A DNA stretch of 64,000 nt, taken from NCBI GenBank assembly GCA_030998225.1, contig JAPYXD010000680.1, positions 12,834,001 to 12,898,000 on the forward strand, in the 5' to 3' direction. Positions 43,070 through 54,689 of the stretch are shown here, piece by piece. Position numbers and translations under genes: made by a program. Source of the DNA: Diplolepis rosae (Eukaryota; Arthropoda; Insecta; Hymenoptera; Diplolepididae). Position 1 is the first letter of the stretch, and every line of letters begins with the position of its first letter. The notes below the pieces were generated by a model. The model saw nothing but the letters and a program-made list of their open reading frames with translations. It was not told where the DNA came from and ran no database searches.

Positions 43070-43900
43070 AATGTGAGTAAAAACTGCCTGCAACTTTTCT
43101 CAAATCTTTAAACGCGTTTTTCTCGAAACTACTTTTTCCAACACGTTTGACATGATTTCTCAAGTTCTAATGAACCGATTAACTTGAAATTTGGCGTGGA
43201 CCTTCTTTATATATCCCTCTATCGTTCGAACTAGGATTATGTGAAAATTTTTTTTTGGTTTTTACCCTAGTTCAGGCGATAGCAATATTCTTACTCATTA
43301 AGAATCTACTTTTTTTTCTTTTTCAGATCACCAGAAGGGTTGGAATCGTGTCAATATGGACGCACCCTTTTTTCACCCCCGCCACTTCACCAGCCTGTAA
43401 CTTTGTCAATTTTCCAATTTTTTTAATTCAAAATTTTTTTTTGTATTGTTAAAATATTAATAAATATCTCATAAAAAAATGGATGATAAAAATATTTTTA
43501 GTTTTTTTTTTATAGAATTTAAAAAACACCCAAAATTTGTAACTCTAGACTAGAATACCCCCTTAAGATAATACTGTCTTTTCCATGGAATACGATAAAA
43601 ATAATTTCAACATAAATAGCACTGTATTTCTGACAAAAAAAAATCGTTAACCAGCCTAGTTACAACGAAAACCTCACAATAACGAATTTTAATTTCCTAT
43701 AATTATTTCTCTCTTAATTGAATTTTTTTCTAATTGCTGATCACAGTAATTTATTTCTTCCTATACAATATCTATACCAAATAATTAATTAACATTAAAA
43801 GATTCACAATAACGAATTATTATCATCTTCCTTAACCGTATTTCTACTATGCCATTACAATTACAAAACCCATACAGTAAAATTCCACATTTATCAATAT
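43070..43900. other. AT-rich spacer
   Basis: Only homopolymer-rich sequence is seen. No supported feature. Confidence 0.4.
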
Positions 43901-43954
43901 CCTTTGTTCGTTTTTGAGGATATTAACGGTGAAATCAGGGATAAATATCGTTCT

Positions 43955-44211
43955 CATAGCGCCTCCTTTGAAAATCCGATTTTCGGTACCTGTAGAGTGG
44001 GTTGAAACTACGATGTTCAACCCTAGGGTTGAAAGTCGCTGTTTCAACCCGCTCCACAGTTACAGCCAATCAGATTCTCAAAAGAGTTGCTATGAAAAAT
44101 AGTATACATTACTCGAAACAAAACACAGCGAAAGCATTTCGTGTGATTGCAGCTTCACACTCATGCAATCGCTCTGTTTCGCCCCTTGTAATGTAATATA
44201 CTATTGTTCAG
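43955..44211. repeat. Dispersed repeat (related to 57603-57780, inverted)
   Basis: The block tagtatacattactcgaaacaaaacacagcgaaagcatttcgtgtgattgcag...gccccttgtaatgtaatatacta is present in reverse complement at 57603-57745. A local gttgaaac/gtttcaacc palindrome precedes it. It is probably one transposon family. Confidence 0.75.
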
Positions 44212-44879
44212 CTAATAATTTTTTTCCGTGCAGTATAAAATGCAGAACATTCAAGAAAAAATATTGAAAGTACCACATTAATTATAAAAAGTTCTATAAA
44301 TTTTGTAGAACTTTGTTCCGCAAATGCCTGTATCCTTAATTCTTAAACAGGTCTATACACTTTATTGAATTATTCTTTTCCGTTTTGGAATTAAAAGATG
44401 TTGAAATGTCCTTATGTCCCAAATTTAACCGACAGATTCGAGTAAAATGACTCCAACAATTTTTCTCCATGTAGAGTTTTTGAAAAGCTTAGAGATGAGC
44501 ATTTAGGCATTCCATCTGAAGAGAAACTTAATAATACTTTATCATAACGCAATCATAAAATTGGCGTGTTTTATGCCTTCATAGAAAAACGCGCATTCTG
44601 AGACGTGTGTTGAAAAGTTACAAATAAGGGCTCAGCAGGCATTGTGTGACATCAGAGTTAAAAAAAAGAGCTCGATTTGTGCTGGTCTCCATATTTTCTA
44701 ATGCTCGAGACAAAGCGACTCAATGTGGCGACGTTAGTGACGCAGTAAAGATTCTAACCTCCCAGTTGTAATTATTGGATAATATTCAGGATAAATATAT
44801 TTTCCGTCATTACACAGAAGTATAGACGCGTCAAGTGGCAATGAATATCAATGCACGTCACCGGAAATGCTTTCAAACG

Positions 44880-46035
44880 CTGAAGAAGGTTACTCCAAAA
44901 ACCGTAAAAGTTTTGCAAAGCGGAAGAAAGCAGTAGCGTTAACTGTTTAAGCGTAAGCGGTTTCGGAGGGCGCAGTAACTGTTACAGTGCGAGACCGGAA
45001 CGGGAATCACAGTAACTATCACGATCCTGGCAGTAACTATTACTAAGGTCGATCCACAAACGTTTCCGCCAGCGCAGATTTCTGTTCAAATATCTTTTTA
45101 GTGTCGGTTTTCGGTATATAACAAAACACGGAATGCGTATCTGAAAAATAGGATCAAGGGGCTTTAAGGTTGAGAACCATCCAGTGAAGCAGCGATCACG
45201 ACTTACGATTCGTACCACTTTGTGAGCAGAGGCATCCTCAGAGAGGCGTTGCTTCCCCAAATCCAAGCGTTGAATTTCAGAGGCCGGATCCTGAAAGACG
45301 TTTGTTTAACGAGTCCGTTGATTCGTCTCCCAGCCTTCCACGACCATTTCTGGAAGACCTAGAACATCCCCAGGAGACCGTACCATCAACTATCAACGCT
45401 CCATCGCCCTCGGGGAAGGACTCCACATCTGAAAACGGAGGCGTCTTAAATCTGAGGCCAGATTCAAAGAGACGTCTCCAGGAGGCACTCCCAACACCTC
45501 CAGACACTCTTCTACCCATCTCTGGTGAAATAAATCCACACCCGGCCGAGACGGGATGCATCGCGAGGGAAGTCACCCCGCATGGGGGGCCAATTCACGG
45601 AGATCATCACTGCGCCCCTGAACCGTCTTCCTCTAACGCTTGAAAAGGGGATGGGCCTCCAAGTTACCAAGACGCTGACCGCCGACGAAGACATCCTGGA
45701 CATCCCAACACGCTGTTCCCTGATCGAAGCCACTACGTCGTCACGGGGAATAGCGTCTCGTAGGACCACTAAACGCAACGCGTTCCGGGAGCTTGTCGAG
45801 GAGAAACGCTTCCGGTATAGAGGAGTAACTGTTACTGCCAACGCAGTAATGATTCTTCCAGAGTAATGGTTACGGTCTAAGGAGGAACTGTTCGGTCAAG
45901 GAGGAACTGTTCGGGCTAAGACAGTAGCAAACGCAGAATAGCTAAAACACAAAATAGCTGCCCAACAATTGCGGTCAGCGCAGAAACCATTACGGTTTCG
46001 GTGGTAGCTATTCAGGTTTATTTTTCTCCGTGTAG
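44880..46035. mobile_element. Element with CAGTAACTGTTAC subrepeats and CACGGAGAAAAATA end
   Basis: Repeated cagtaact.ttac words occur at 44970-45045 and again at 45825-46010, in both orientations. The right end is the complement of CACGGAGAAAAATAAACCTG at 46018-46036. The left end is not identified. A GC-richer block with a broken open frame lies in the middle. Confidence 0.5.
45302..45866 (+). pseudogene. Broken ORF of unknown function inside TIR element
   Basis: Frames 45302-45643 and 45582-45866 overlap out of register. A one-base change in the G run CATGGGGGGCC at 45588 would join them into about 190 codons. The first part is rich in Pro/Ser (SSPSLPRPFLEDLEHPQET, LPTPPDTLLP). The second is more structured (GMGLQVTKTLTADEDIL, SRRTTKRNAFRELVEEKRF). 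Composition is markedly GC-richer than the surroundings, suggesting different origin. I do not recognise a family. Confidence 0.4.
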
Positions 46036-46126
46036 CAATAAAGGTAAAAAACAAACTCACACGCACACACGTCCAGACAAACAGGCAAACATCACAAGAT
46101 GAAAAATAATAAAATAATTCTAACAC

Positions 46127-47140
46127 GTGGATCAAAAAGTCCCGAGACTAACTAGGAAAAACACATTTTTTTTTAGCAAAACTCGACTTTCTTCATCAAC
46201 AAAGTCTCCTTCAAAAGCAACGCAATCAGTCTAGCGCTTCTCTAACATTTCAATACCTTTCTTGTAGAACGATTTATCTTTGGCATCGAAATAAGCGTTT
46301 GTTTCGGTGATGACTTCCTCGTTAGAGTAGAGTCTCTTTCCTTGGAGCATTTTTTTAAAATCTGCAAACAGTTAGTAGTCGCTGGGGGCCAGATCCGGTG
46401 AATATGGTGGGTGCGGAAGCAATTCGAAGCTCAATTCGTTCAATTTCTCCATGGTAGCGAGCGACTTGTGACACGGCGCATTGTCTTGGTGTAAGAGCAC
46501 TTTTTTCTTCTTCATTTGGAGCCGTTTCTCACCGATTTCGTTCTTCAAACGCATCAATTTGCCAATGTAACGTTCGCTATTGATCGTATTACCTTTTTCA
46601 AGGTAGTCGATGAACAAAACTCCATGAGCATCCCAAAATACTAATTACCGGTCACTTACCGGCCCACATTTGCGTTTTTGGCCGCTTTGAACGCTTCTCA
46701 CCGACTGCTGTCCACTCAGTTGACGACCGCTTTGACTCCGGAGTGTAGTGATGGATCCAGGTTTCGTCCATTATCACATACCGAAGCAAAAAATTCGATT
46801 TATTGCGGCAAAAAAACTCCAAACAGCGCTCGGAATCAACGACACGTTGTCGTTTTTGATCCACCTTGAGCAAACGCGACACCCACTTTGACAACAGCTT
46901 CCTCATAGACAAATGTTCATGCAAAATAGGGTACACACTGCCGCATGATATCGTTAAGGTGTCAGCTATCTCACGCAATTTTAATTTACGGTTTTGGAAA
47001 ACGATTTGGTGGACTTTTTTTATGGTTTCCGGTGTAACTACCTCATTTCGCCGGCCGGAGCGTTCAGCATCTTCAGTGTCTGTACGACCACGTTTAAATT
47101 CAGCATACCACTGACACGAAATTGTTTCGAATCCATTGTT
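46127..47140 (-). pseudogene. Mariner transposase, 5'-truncated at duplication boundary
   Basis: The 3' terminal repeat is seen at 46127 (GATCAAAAAGTCCCGAGACT). On the minus strand, from 47140: WYAEFKRGRTDTEDAERSGR, LKLREIADTLTISCGSVYPI, then VIMDETWIHHYTPESKRSS (first catalytic aspartate), VLLHQDNAPCHKS (second) and PYSPDLAPSDY (third). All three catalytic segments survive, but there are frameshifts near 46650 and 46625 and stops later. The first HTH is absent because the element ends exactly where duplication copy 2 begins. Confidence 0.9.
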
Positions 47141-47802
47141 TATTGCTACTTTACATTAGGTTTACGCTAGGGCTAGCCATGAGAACTCAACATTTAAAGT
47201 TCTCATAGCAAGGCTTAAGAGTTAAGGACGATTTCAATTAGGTTAACTAGTCTCCACGACCAGGTATTCAGAATATGGCTAGCGTGGCTACAAATCATGT
47301 TGCTGTAGCCATGGTTCAAGTAACGACAACAAGTCTCCCTCGTTCCAGTCACTCCTTTTTTCTAACTACATTTTTCCTAGTCACTATCGTCAGGTGCTAT
47401 TTTTCTCTGTGCAGTATTACACGCTTAAAAAAATATTGAATCAGTGCAATCAAGCTTAGGTCCGATCAAAACAATATTTCTATAAATTCCGAATGGGTAT
47501 AACCATGTAGGAACCTACATAGGTTTTAGGTATATGGAATTTGTCCAGGGAATGTTAAAGGGAACTACCTAGGTCATTACATGATAGAACTACTAAGCAG
47601 GGAACTCCTGCATAAGTTCCTACAACATTCCTTAACCCAATCACATATTCCTAAATGGGGATTTGCAGCAGGCAAGGATATTCTTATTATATGGCTGACC
47701 AAATTTCATGTTAATTCATTCAACGAAATTGTTTCAAGCATCAAAATAGTATATTGTACATCAAGAGACGATGAGATTCAAAAGTTTAGTTTTTACTCTC
47801 TA

Positions 47803-48056
47803 CACGGAGAGAAATAACTGGTGCCGCACGTGAAGCTAAAGCGTTTGGAACTTGAAGAAAGCCTTGCATCACATACTCAGCGTTCATGTGTTCGAGCTCC
47901 GAGTCGCTAGTGTTACACGCACGAATATTTAATAGGTAGAGCATGAACGTTGTCTAGTGTCAAACATTTAAATTAGCATGTTTCACAATCGTTATTCGAC
48001 ATGTCTGTAACACTTCGTGAGTTCCATGTGCATGGCACCAGTTATTTCTCTCCGTG
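47803..48056. mobile_element. MITE with CACGGAGAGAAATAACTGGT ends
   Basis: CACGGAGAGAAATAACTGGT and its complement ACCAGTTATTTCTCTCCGTG bound a 254 bp element. Copy 1 has the empty site at about 2915. It is non-coding. Confidence 0.9.
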
Positions 48057-48701
48057 CAGAGACAGTTTTCACTCCCGCTGTTCCTCACTTCATTTGTTGT
48101 TTTGTCTCTTCTCACGAGTATGCTAAACTCGCAAAGTTCATACTTGCATGATAAAAAATATTGTGTGTGTCATGAGAAAATAGGCTTTATTACTATCGTG
48201 TGATTAATTAAAATAATTTTAATTAAAAAATAATAAAGCCTCTTGTCCAATGATATGTTCGATGTTTTTAATCATGCAGGTATGTATTTCACGAGTTATC
48301 ATACTTATAAAAAGAGAAGAATCTACGAGTGAAATAAGGAATAGCGGGAATAAAAACTGTTCATAGGAAGTAAATATAATGATTTAAGTCTAGCTTGCAT
48401 GCATTTTCACCATTATTTTCACTTCCTAGGGACTGTTCTATTCTTGCTACTTTCTACGGAGTAAAAAAGGTAGATTTTTGCCACGCCTTACAACCATCAA
48501 AAAGCCAAATTCATACATGTTTAGAAAAAAATATTGTTGTTTTTTTGCATACGATTAGATTAAAGAAAACGAATATTTAACTCATTTTAATTGTATTTTA
48601 TTTGCCTCAACTTCATGACAACGTCTTAACATCAGGCAATCTAACCAAACAAAAATAGTACATTTAACCCGAATTGCCTTTTTCTCAAAATTTACGTATT
48701 A

Positions 48702-51700
48702 TTATGTAAGCATTTCTTTGTCCTCTTTACAAATCGCTACAAAATTATAGATGTTGATATAACTTCCATCATGATTCGCCAGTACATTATCAACATCATC
48801 TTCAGAAAATCCTGCAACCTGTCCTCGAATTATTATGAGACTGCCCTTGCGTATCTGAAATAATTTTTAACTTTTATTCTTCAACTTCCTGTACCATAAA
48901 AGCACAAAGACAGGTAATGATTGAATTTCTTTAGTGAATTTCCTTGACTGACAGTGACCTCTGGACTGCCGTCCCAGGCAAGAACTTTGTTAACTCAGTT
49001 TTTGACGAAATTAAGTTTTTATTACTTTTCATTTATCGGAAAAAACTACATTTAATTCCTATTTTGAAATTAATATACGGCTATTAGTTTTTTTTTCCTT
49101 TTGAAGGAGCAGTAGTACATTGAGGCGATTACCACTTCCTTGGTAAGTATTTTAAACTAGCCAAAAACCTTGACTCTATTTTCTACATGTTCTTATTAAA
49201 TATCTTGATTTTTTTCGCGGAATCAAATAGATTAGATCATTTTTACCGCAGAATTAGGCAAATACTGATAAAATTTTTATTCTTCCATTCAATATCAATT
49301 GGCGATTGTTTTTGTTGATTTTCTCCGTTTGGTCGAGAATTAAGTTAACAAGGTTTTTGGCTAGGACGGCAGTGGATATGTCTAAAGTTTAAGGAAAATT
49401 TATTGACTATTTCAATCATTCCGTTTACTTTTCAATAAAATGTTCTGAAAAAGTTATCGAAATTTTCATTCACTGCTAAACATACGAATCGTCACTGAAA
49501 ATTCTGACAACAGTCAATGAAAGTTTCGACAAAGGAGACCAGTCAAACAAAGTCCTATACTTTATACTTTATATTTTTTGTAAATGTAGCGAATAACGAA
49601 AAGAAACAATTTCAAATTAGACTAAGTAAATAATGTTCACCACTGATGCGCATGTGCAGTTTCAGCGGAACATTGCATTTCCTACAATGTTCCACTCAAT
49701 TCTATGTGAAACCTCAAAAGTTTGGATTACAGTCTGTTGACAAAAAAAATTGGGAATCAGTTCAAGAACTTTTAACTTTTATGATTTGTGAATAAACCTC
49801 AAAGAAACTTCCTAGTTTAAAATTGTCAAAGTTGGGAAATTGGATGACTATTGGATCAATACTATTTTCACTGAGGCCCTTTAATGTCTGCCTGGATCCT
49901 TATTATCTATTGACTAATAAACATACATTCTGTCAAATAAGCACTGGAAATTGATCAAAAAGAAAGCTTAAAGAATTTGTCAAAAACCTTTTTGACGCTA
50001 AGTTAGCACCACTGTCCTTTATACTGACGTGGAGTTCGAGCGCGATCTGTCATTTAGTTTGTTCACAGTGCTCGATGATGTCAGTTCATCTCAAGTGTCT
50101 TTCGCGATTTTTCCAATGGATAAGAATATCGAAGAAAGAATTTGTTCAGAAGCGGTCGAAATGTGGTGAAAGATTTGCCTCGCTCTGGTCGGCCATCAAC
50201 GCTGCAACTGAAGCTTACATTGCTAAAGTGACTTTTCTTCAAAAACTCAATCGCGTAAAGGCCAAAAACTCAATGAATATCATCCAACTACCACCGTATT
50301 CACCTGATATGTCTCCGGCCGATTTTTTTCAATTTCAAACTCAAATTACCACTTCGAGGCACCCGTTTTCAGTCGATACGAGACATAAAGAATTCGCGGC
50401 GAGAACTGAAGTCGATTCCGGTAAATGCGTTTAAAAAATGTTTTGATGATTGGATTATTCTTCGGCATGAGTGTATTATTTCGGGAGGGGCCCACTTTGA
50501 AGGCGATAAAATAAATTTGGATGAATAATAAATAGTTTGTGTTTTATTGACCATTTCCCGATACTTTTTTGACAGAATGTAGAAATAACTGAAATAAAAA
50601 TCTTATTCATTATTTCCATGACTACATATTTCACCTTCAATCAGGTTTCCTAATCAAGAATTTTACTGGATTACAATGATTACTTTTATGAATTGAATTG
50701 AATCGAGATGATATGAAATAGAAAGGACAAAAGTAGATTGGAGGAGATAGACGCGAATCTGAATTGACAAAGTGATAGAAAAAGTTGAACGTAGATGGGC
50801 ATGGATAGTAAAGTGATGTCAGTTTACATTCTTCCCTCATTTGTTACACAATATACTAATTTCTACTCTTAATTCTAATCTTTTTGTAAGGAAAATTTTA
50901 ATTCATCTCAAGATTTTTATCAGTGATTTATTGTAACTCAATGTACTCAACTTACAATAGGTGGAGAGCCTACGCAGGTCCGATATCTTGTTGTGTGCAA
51001 AGAATTTCCGGTTTTGTAAATATTAGTGACGAGACCTATAAAGACACCGTCGCTCTGCAATATATGAAACACCTTGAAATAAAAATGCTCACGGCTACTA
51101 AGGTAAATACCTTGGTTTCTCAGCAAGTTTTGTCTCGTGCGTCTGGACATTTCAAAATTAGCTGATTTTTTATTTTTAATTACAGTAAAACCCCGTTTGT
51201 CGCAACCCCTTCTGATCGAATGCCTCCCGTTTATCGCAAATATGGATGGGCTCCCACTCCTCTGCCACCAGCCTGACCAACAGGTTGTAATAGACGGAGG
51301 AAAAGATGGTAGAGTTTATTGCGATGAACGGGAGAGACAAGTTTCAATAAACGGGAGTTGCAATAGACGGGTGTTGCGATAAACGGGGTTGTACTGTAAA
51401 AATCTTTTCTCACAGTGTAGATATCTTACGTTTCGCAAAAATGATAACTGTTTTAAAGAAAAAATTTTCATTTTGAAGGACATGGATCAAGCTGACCACG
51501 TGACTTTATTGTCTGTATAGCTTGTTTCAGTTAAAATCTTGCAAAAATTTTCCACCTTAATATAAAACACTGCTATTTTTTGACTAAATATAGATTGAAT
51601 GTTTTAGACAATAATTATCTTAACACATCAATTGCCAAGGTTATAAAAAAATCTAATTAAATGTTTTCACTGCATTTTACAACTGAAAATATATTCAAAT

Positions 51701-53609
51701 AACTATTTATCAAGTCGAAATAATTACATGTATCTAATTTTTTTACAAAAAAAATTTGCATGTATGCAACGCTTCATATACGCAACAATAAGAAAATAGG
51801 TCAGGTTTGCAAAAATTATAACGCGTCCTCAAATATCATTCTATGTCTTCTTTATTGCAAAACAGCTGACTCTAAATTGATAATCTGGAAAACCCCATTG
51901 TATTCTTCGTTGGGAAATTGAATCGACAAAAATATACTAACACAGATAGCAAATTTTTCCATAGATCATGAATGTACAAAAAATAAACTCCATGTTATAT
52001 GGACGTGTTTCATAATAAATATAATTCTTGTTCTGTTAGGAATAAATTCTACCAGTAAAGAAGTCTTTTCTCTATATGACATATTGTCAGAAAAATAATT
52101 TATAAATGATTACTTTACGCAACGTTGGCTACTAATGGGTTAAGGACATTTAATACTTAGGTGAAATCAGGAAATTTTATGTTTGACATACAGGAAAGAA
52201 GCTTGACACGACAACTGTAGTCACTGAAAATTTTGAAAGATATGGAGCCTGACATATGATCATGGATTATTTCTGGTCCGAATCATTAAAGAAAAAAATT
52301 AATTTTTACAAAACATTTTGCCAATCTCTTCTTTCATTATCAAAACTGGAAATAATCCATTTTCAGTTCCATTTGCATTTACTTTAATTCTTTAAAAATG
52401 TGCAAATGATGATTTTAATTACTTTAGATGTAAATAGGTAAACAAGAATTCACATAAAAAAATCCACACGGAAAAAATATGTTTTAGAGAAATAATGGGT
52501 TCTGCATATAAGATACTGCTGACCAAATTTTCTTTACGTTCCGAAACTTTTTTCGAGAATTACAAAAACTTCTGTACTTTTTACTTATATTTTCAGTTAC
52601 AATACATTTTCGTCGAAAATGACCCAAGTAAAAGTTATAGGAGTCCTTAAGTAGTATATAACGGTGATCTTGAACTTTACCTCAACCATGTCCTTGACAG
52701 TCAATTGGTGAATTTTCAAATAAGAACCTTAATCTTTAACTTTGGATTTTGAGAGAACCTGAAATTTTGCATTCGAACACATGGTCATACCGCCATACGA
52801 TAATTTACCATGTATACCATCGTATAGTACTTAATAACTCCTACAACTTTTATCAGGTTCATTTTCTTTGGAAATGCATTCTAATTGAAAATATGGGGGG
52901 AAGGGGTACTTTTCGATGATCTTGCATATACAAAACTTTGTTCAGTGATAGCTTATATCTAAGGCTGCGAAAGAGTTCTGTAAACTTTATGAAACTTATT
53001 CGTTTGGTGTGAGACATCCCAAGGTAATCCTTGGTATGTTTCATAAAATGTTATACTTCAGAAAAATTCTAGTATCATCTTAGTATACTAAGTATTTTAC
53101 AATTTGCGTATTTATACCTCAGTGCTACCCAATAAGATTCCACTTTCATGTGATTCTTCGCCCATCATAGCGAATACTGGTAAATGTTCACCCCGGTAAA
53201 CGGGTTGTTTCAACTAAAAAAAAGTTCACGCTCGGTCAAGAAAGAAGGATTTTCCAATTTCTTAATGTTTTAATATCAGATGAGACCAAACTAATTTGAG
53301 ATCTATCCTTTTTGCTTTATTCAAAACTTCTTACCCTTATAAATGCGATTCTACACCTATCTGTAAGAGGGCCTGCAAATCTTGTATCAATCGGACCATT
53401 AAATGGGTTGACCCAAGCAAAATAATTCCTTTCCTTACACTCCATTTCTTCAGCAACAGAATAAGCAGTTAGAACATAAGTGGATTGAATTAAGGCGCCA
53501 AGAAATAACGTTACTGAAGGTATTGCCTTCTTTCTGAATTCAACAATGGCGTTCTGTGCTGTTGGTGTCCAGTGAGTTACCAACATTTCATGTTCCGGTA
53601 GCACATTTT
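48702..53609 (-). CDS. Divergent serine protease homolog, copy 2 (three exons)
   Basis: The exons 53335-53609, 50956-51054 and 48702-48854 have the same lengths (275, 99) and splice phases as copy 1, except a last exon shorter by one codon. The frame is open in all three despite many amino-acid changes, which argues for selection after duplication. Landmarks are NAIVEFRKKAIPSVTLFLGA, LIQSTYVLTAYSVAEEME (histidine position replaced), RCRIAFIR, RTCVGSPPI (serine kept, aspartate and glycines lost) and YINIYNFVAICKEDKE at the C-terminal helix position. AATAAA is at 48598-48603, as in copy 1. No first exon with a signal peptide was found upstream, so the 5' end is unknown. Confidence 0.55.
49925..50582 (+). 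pseudogene. Mariner relic in copy 2 intron
   Basis: This is the same insertion as 5229-6520 in copy 1, with the same TIRs. It keeps SLWSAIN-type debris, then PPYSPDMSPADFFQFQTQ (third catalytic region) and the 3' tail, but lacks most of the N-terminal half. The deletion differs from copy 1, so the two copies decayed independently. Confidence 0.8.
51183..51396. mobile_element. pogo-like MITE with CAGTA ends
   Basis: CAGTAAAACCCCGTTTGTCG and the complement of CGATAAACGGGGTTGTACTG bound 214 bp between TA dinucleotides. Copy 1 (about 7366) lacks it. CAGT(A) ends, TA target and short length fit non-autonomous pogo/Tigger elements. The interior repeats tTTATCGCAA-like words. Confidence 0.9.
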
Positions 53610-53848
53610 CTAAAGTGTAATAGAAAGATAAAAAATTAGCATCCTATCCAACCCCAAAGATATCTGTAAGGAAAATTTTTATGTTTTTATAAAGGAAACA
53701 GTTGAGGGTCCCGAACGAAGAAATTGCTCAACGTTCCAGAACGCGTGCCCAATAGAAAATTGACCTGTGAACTTAATGGATAATAACAATATAAATATTT
53801 GGATAATAACTATAGTATGTTCTGTAGTGCTGACCTGTACTGACGCAG

Positions 53849-54385
53849 TACTGCTAGCACGTGATAGTGTGATACAGTTGCCAGTGCTGATCCGGTGCGC
53901 ATTATTGGTGCAGTTTCATTAAAATTCGCGGGTGACAGCTAGGTAACATCACTCGTGATATTTGATACCGATTTTTGGTTTTGTGTATCAAGTTTTGAGA
54001 ACCAATAAAATACTTTCAATCGTTACCATACGTGTCACATTATAATTTTTCCATTGGCAGAATATCTAATGAGTTTTTTTTTTTGTATTTTTCTAAACAA
54101 TTCTAAGATAAAAATAATTCTTTTAAATATAATATCCTATCAAAATATTGATAGCTTGCATTTTTTCAATAAATATATAGAGTACAGTCATTATTTAAAA
54201 TTTAACAACATTTTAGTACCATGATTCACCCTGGAGTAGAATGCAGAACAAGAATTCTAAAAATGTCTTGATTAGTTGTCAAAATACTGTGAAGATTCAC
54301 TTTTAGAATCAGGCTAAAAAGCTTTAAAAATGTTAATTATTTTTAGAATCATTAATATTCTTTAAAGAGATCAAAATTTGGCGTT
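53849..54385. mobile_element. Insertion private to copy 2
   Basis: Copy 1 reads tgtactgacgctttttctaat where copy 2 has an extra ~540 bp after tgtactgacg. Ends are not clear inverted repeats. No coding sequence. It could be a retroposed fragment. Confidence 0.5.
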
Positions 54386-54689
54386 TTTTCTAATATATAT
54401 TTTAAATTATTGATATTTTGCCTTCAACTTGTTATGATAAAACTTAAGTCACTTTAATAATGGCTCAAACAACAGGTGAACCTACGAGAATTCTCTCCTC
54501 GTTTCGTTTTTCTTAATTTTCTTTTCGTGGCATCTTTTTATTAATTTAAACGACACGTATATAGGGATTTTCGAAAAAAATGTTTTCAGAGAGATATGTT
54601 AATTTAAACTTTTGATAAAATTGGAAAAAATGCTAAATTTTCTTGTGCTTAAAATTCATTATCTCAGGTTGAAATAATCAAATCAATTC

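Larger units (their letters stand above)
47141..54431. repeat. Segmental duplication, copy 2
   Basis: It is collinear with 2350-10545. Private insertions are a ~100 bp stretch near 47365-47460, the MITE at 47803-48056, the pogo-like MITE at 51183-51396 and the ~540 bp piece at 53849-54385. It contains the second protease homolog. Its left edge cuts into a mariner. Confidence 0.85.
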
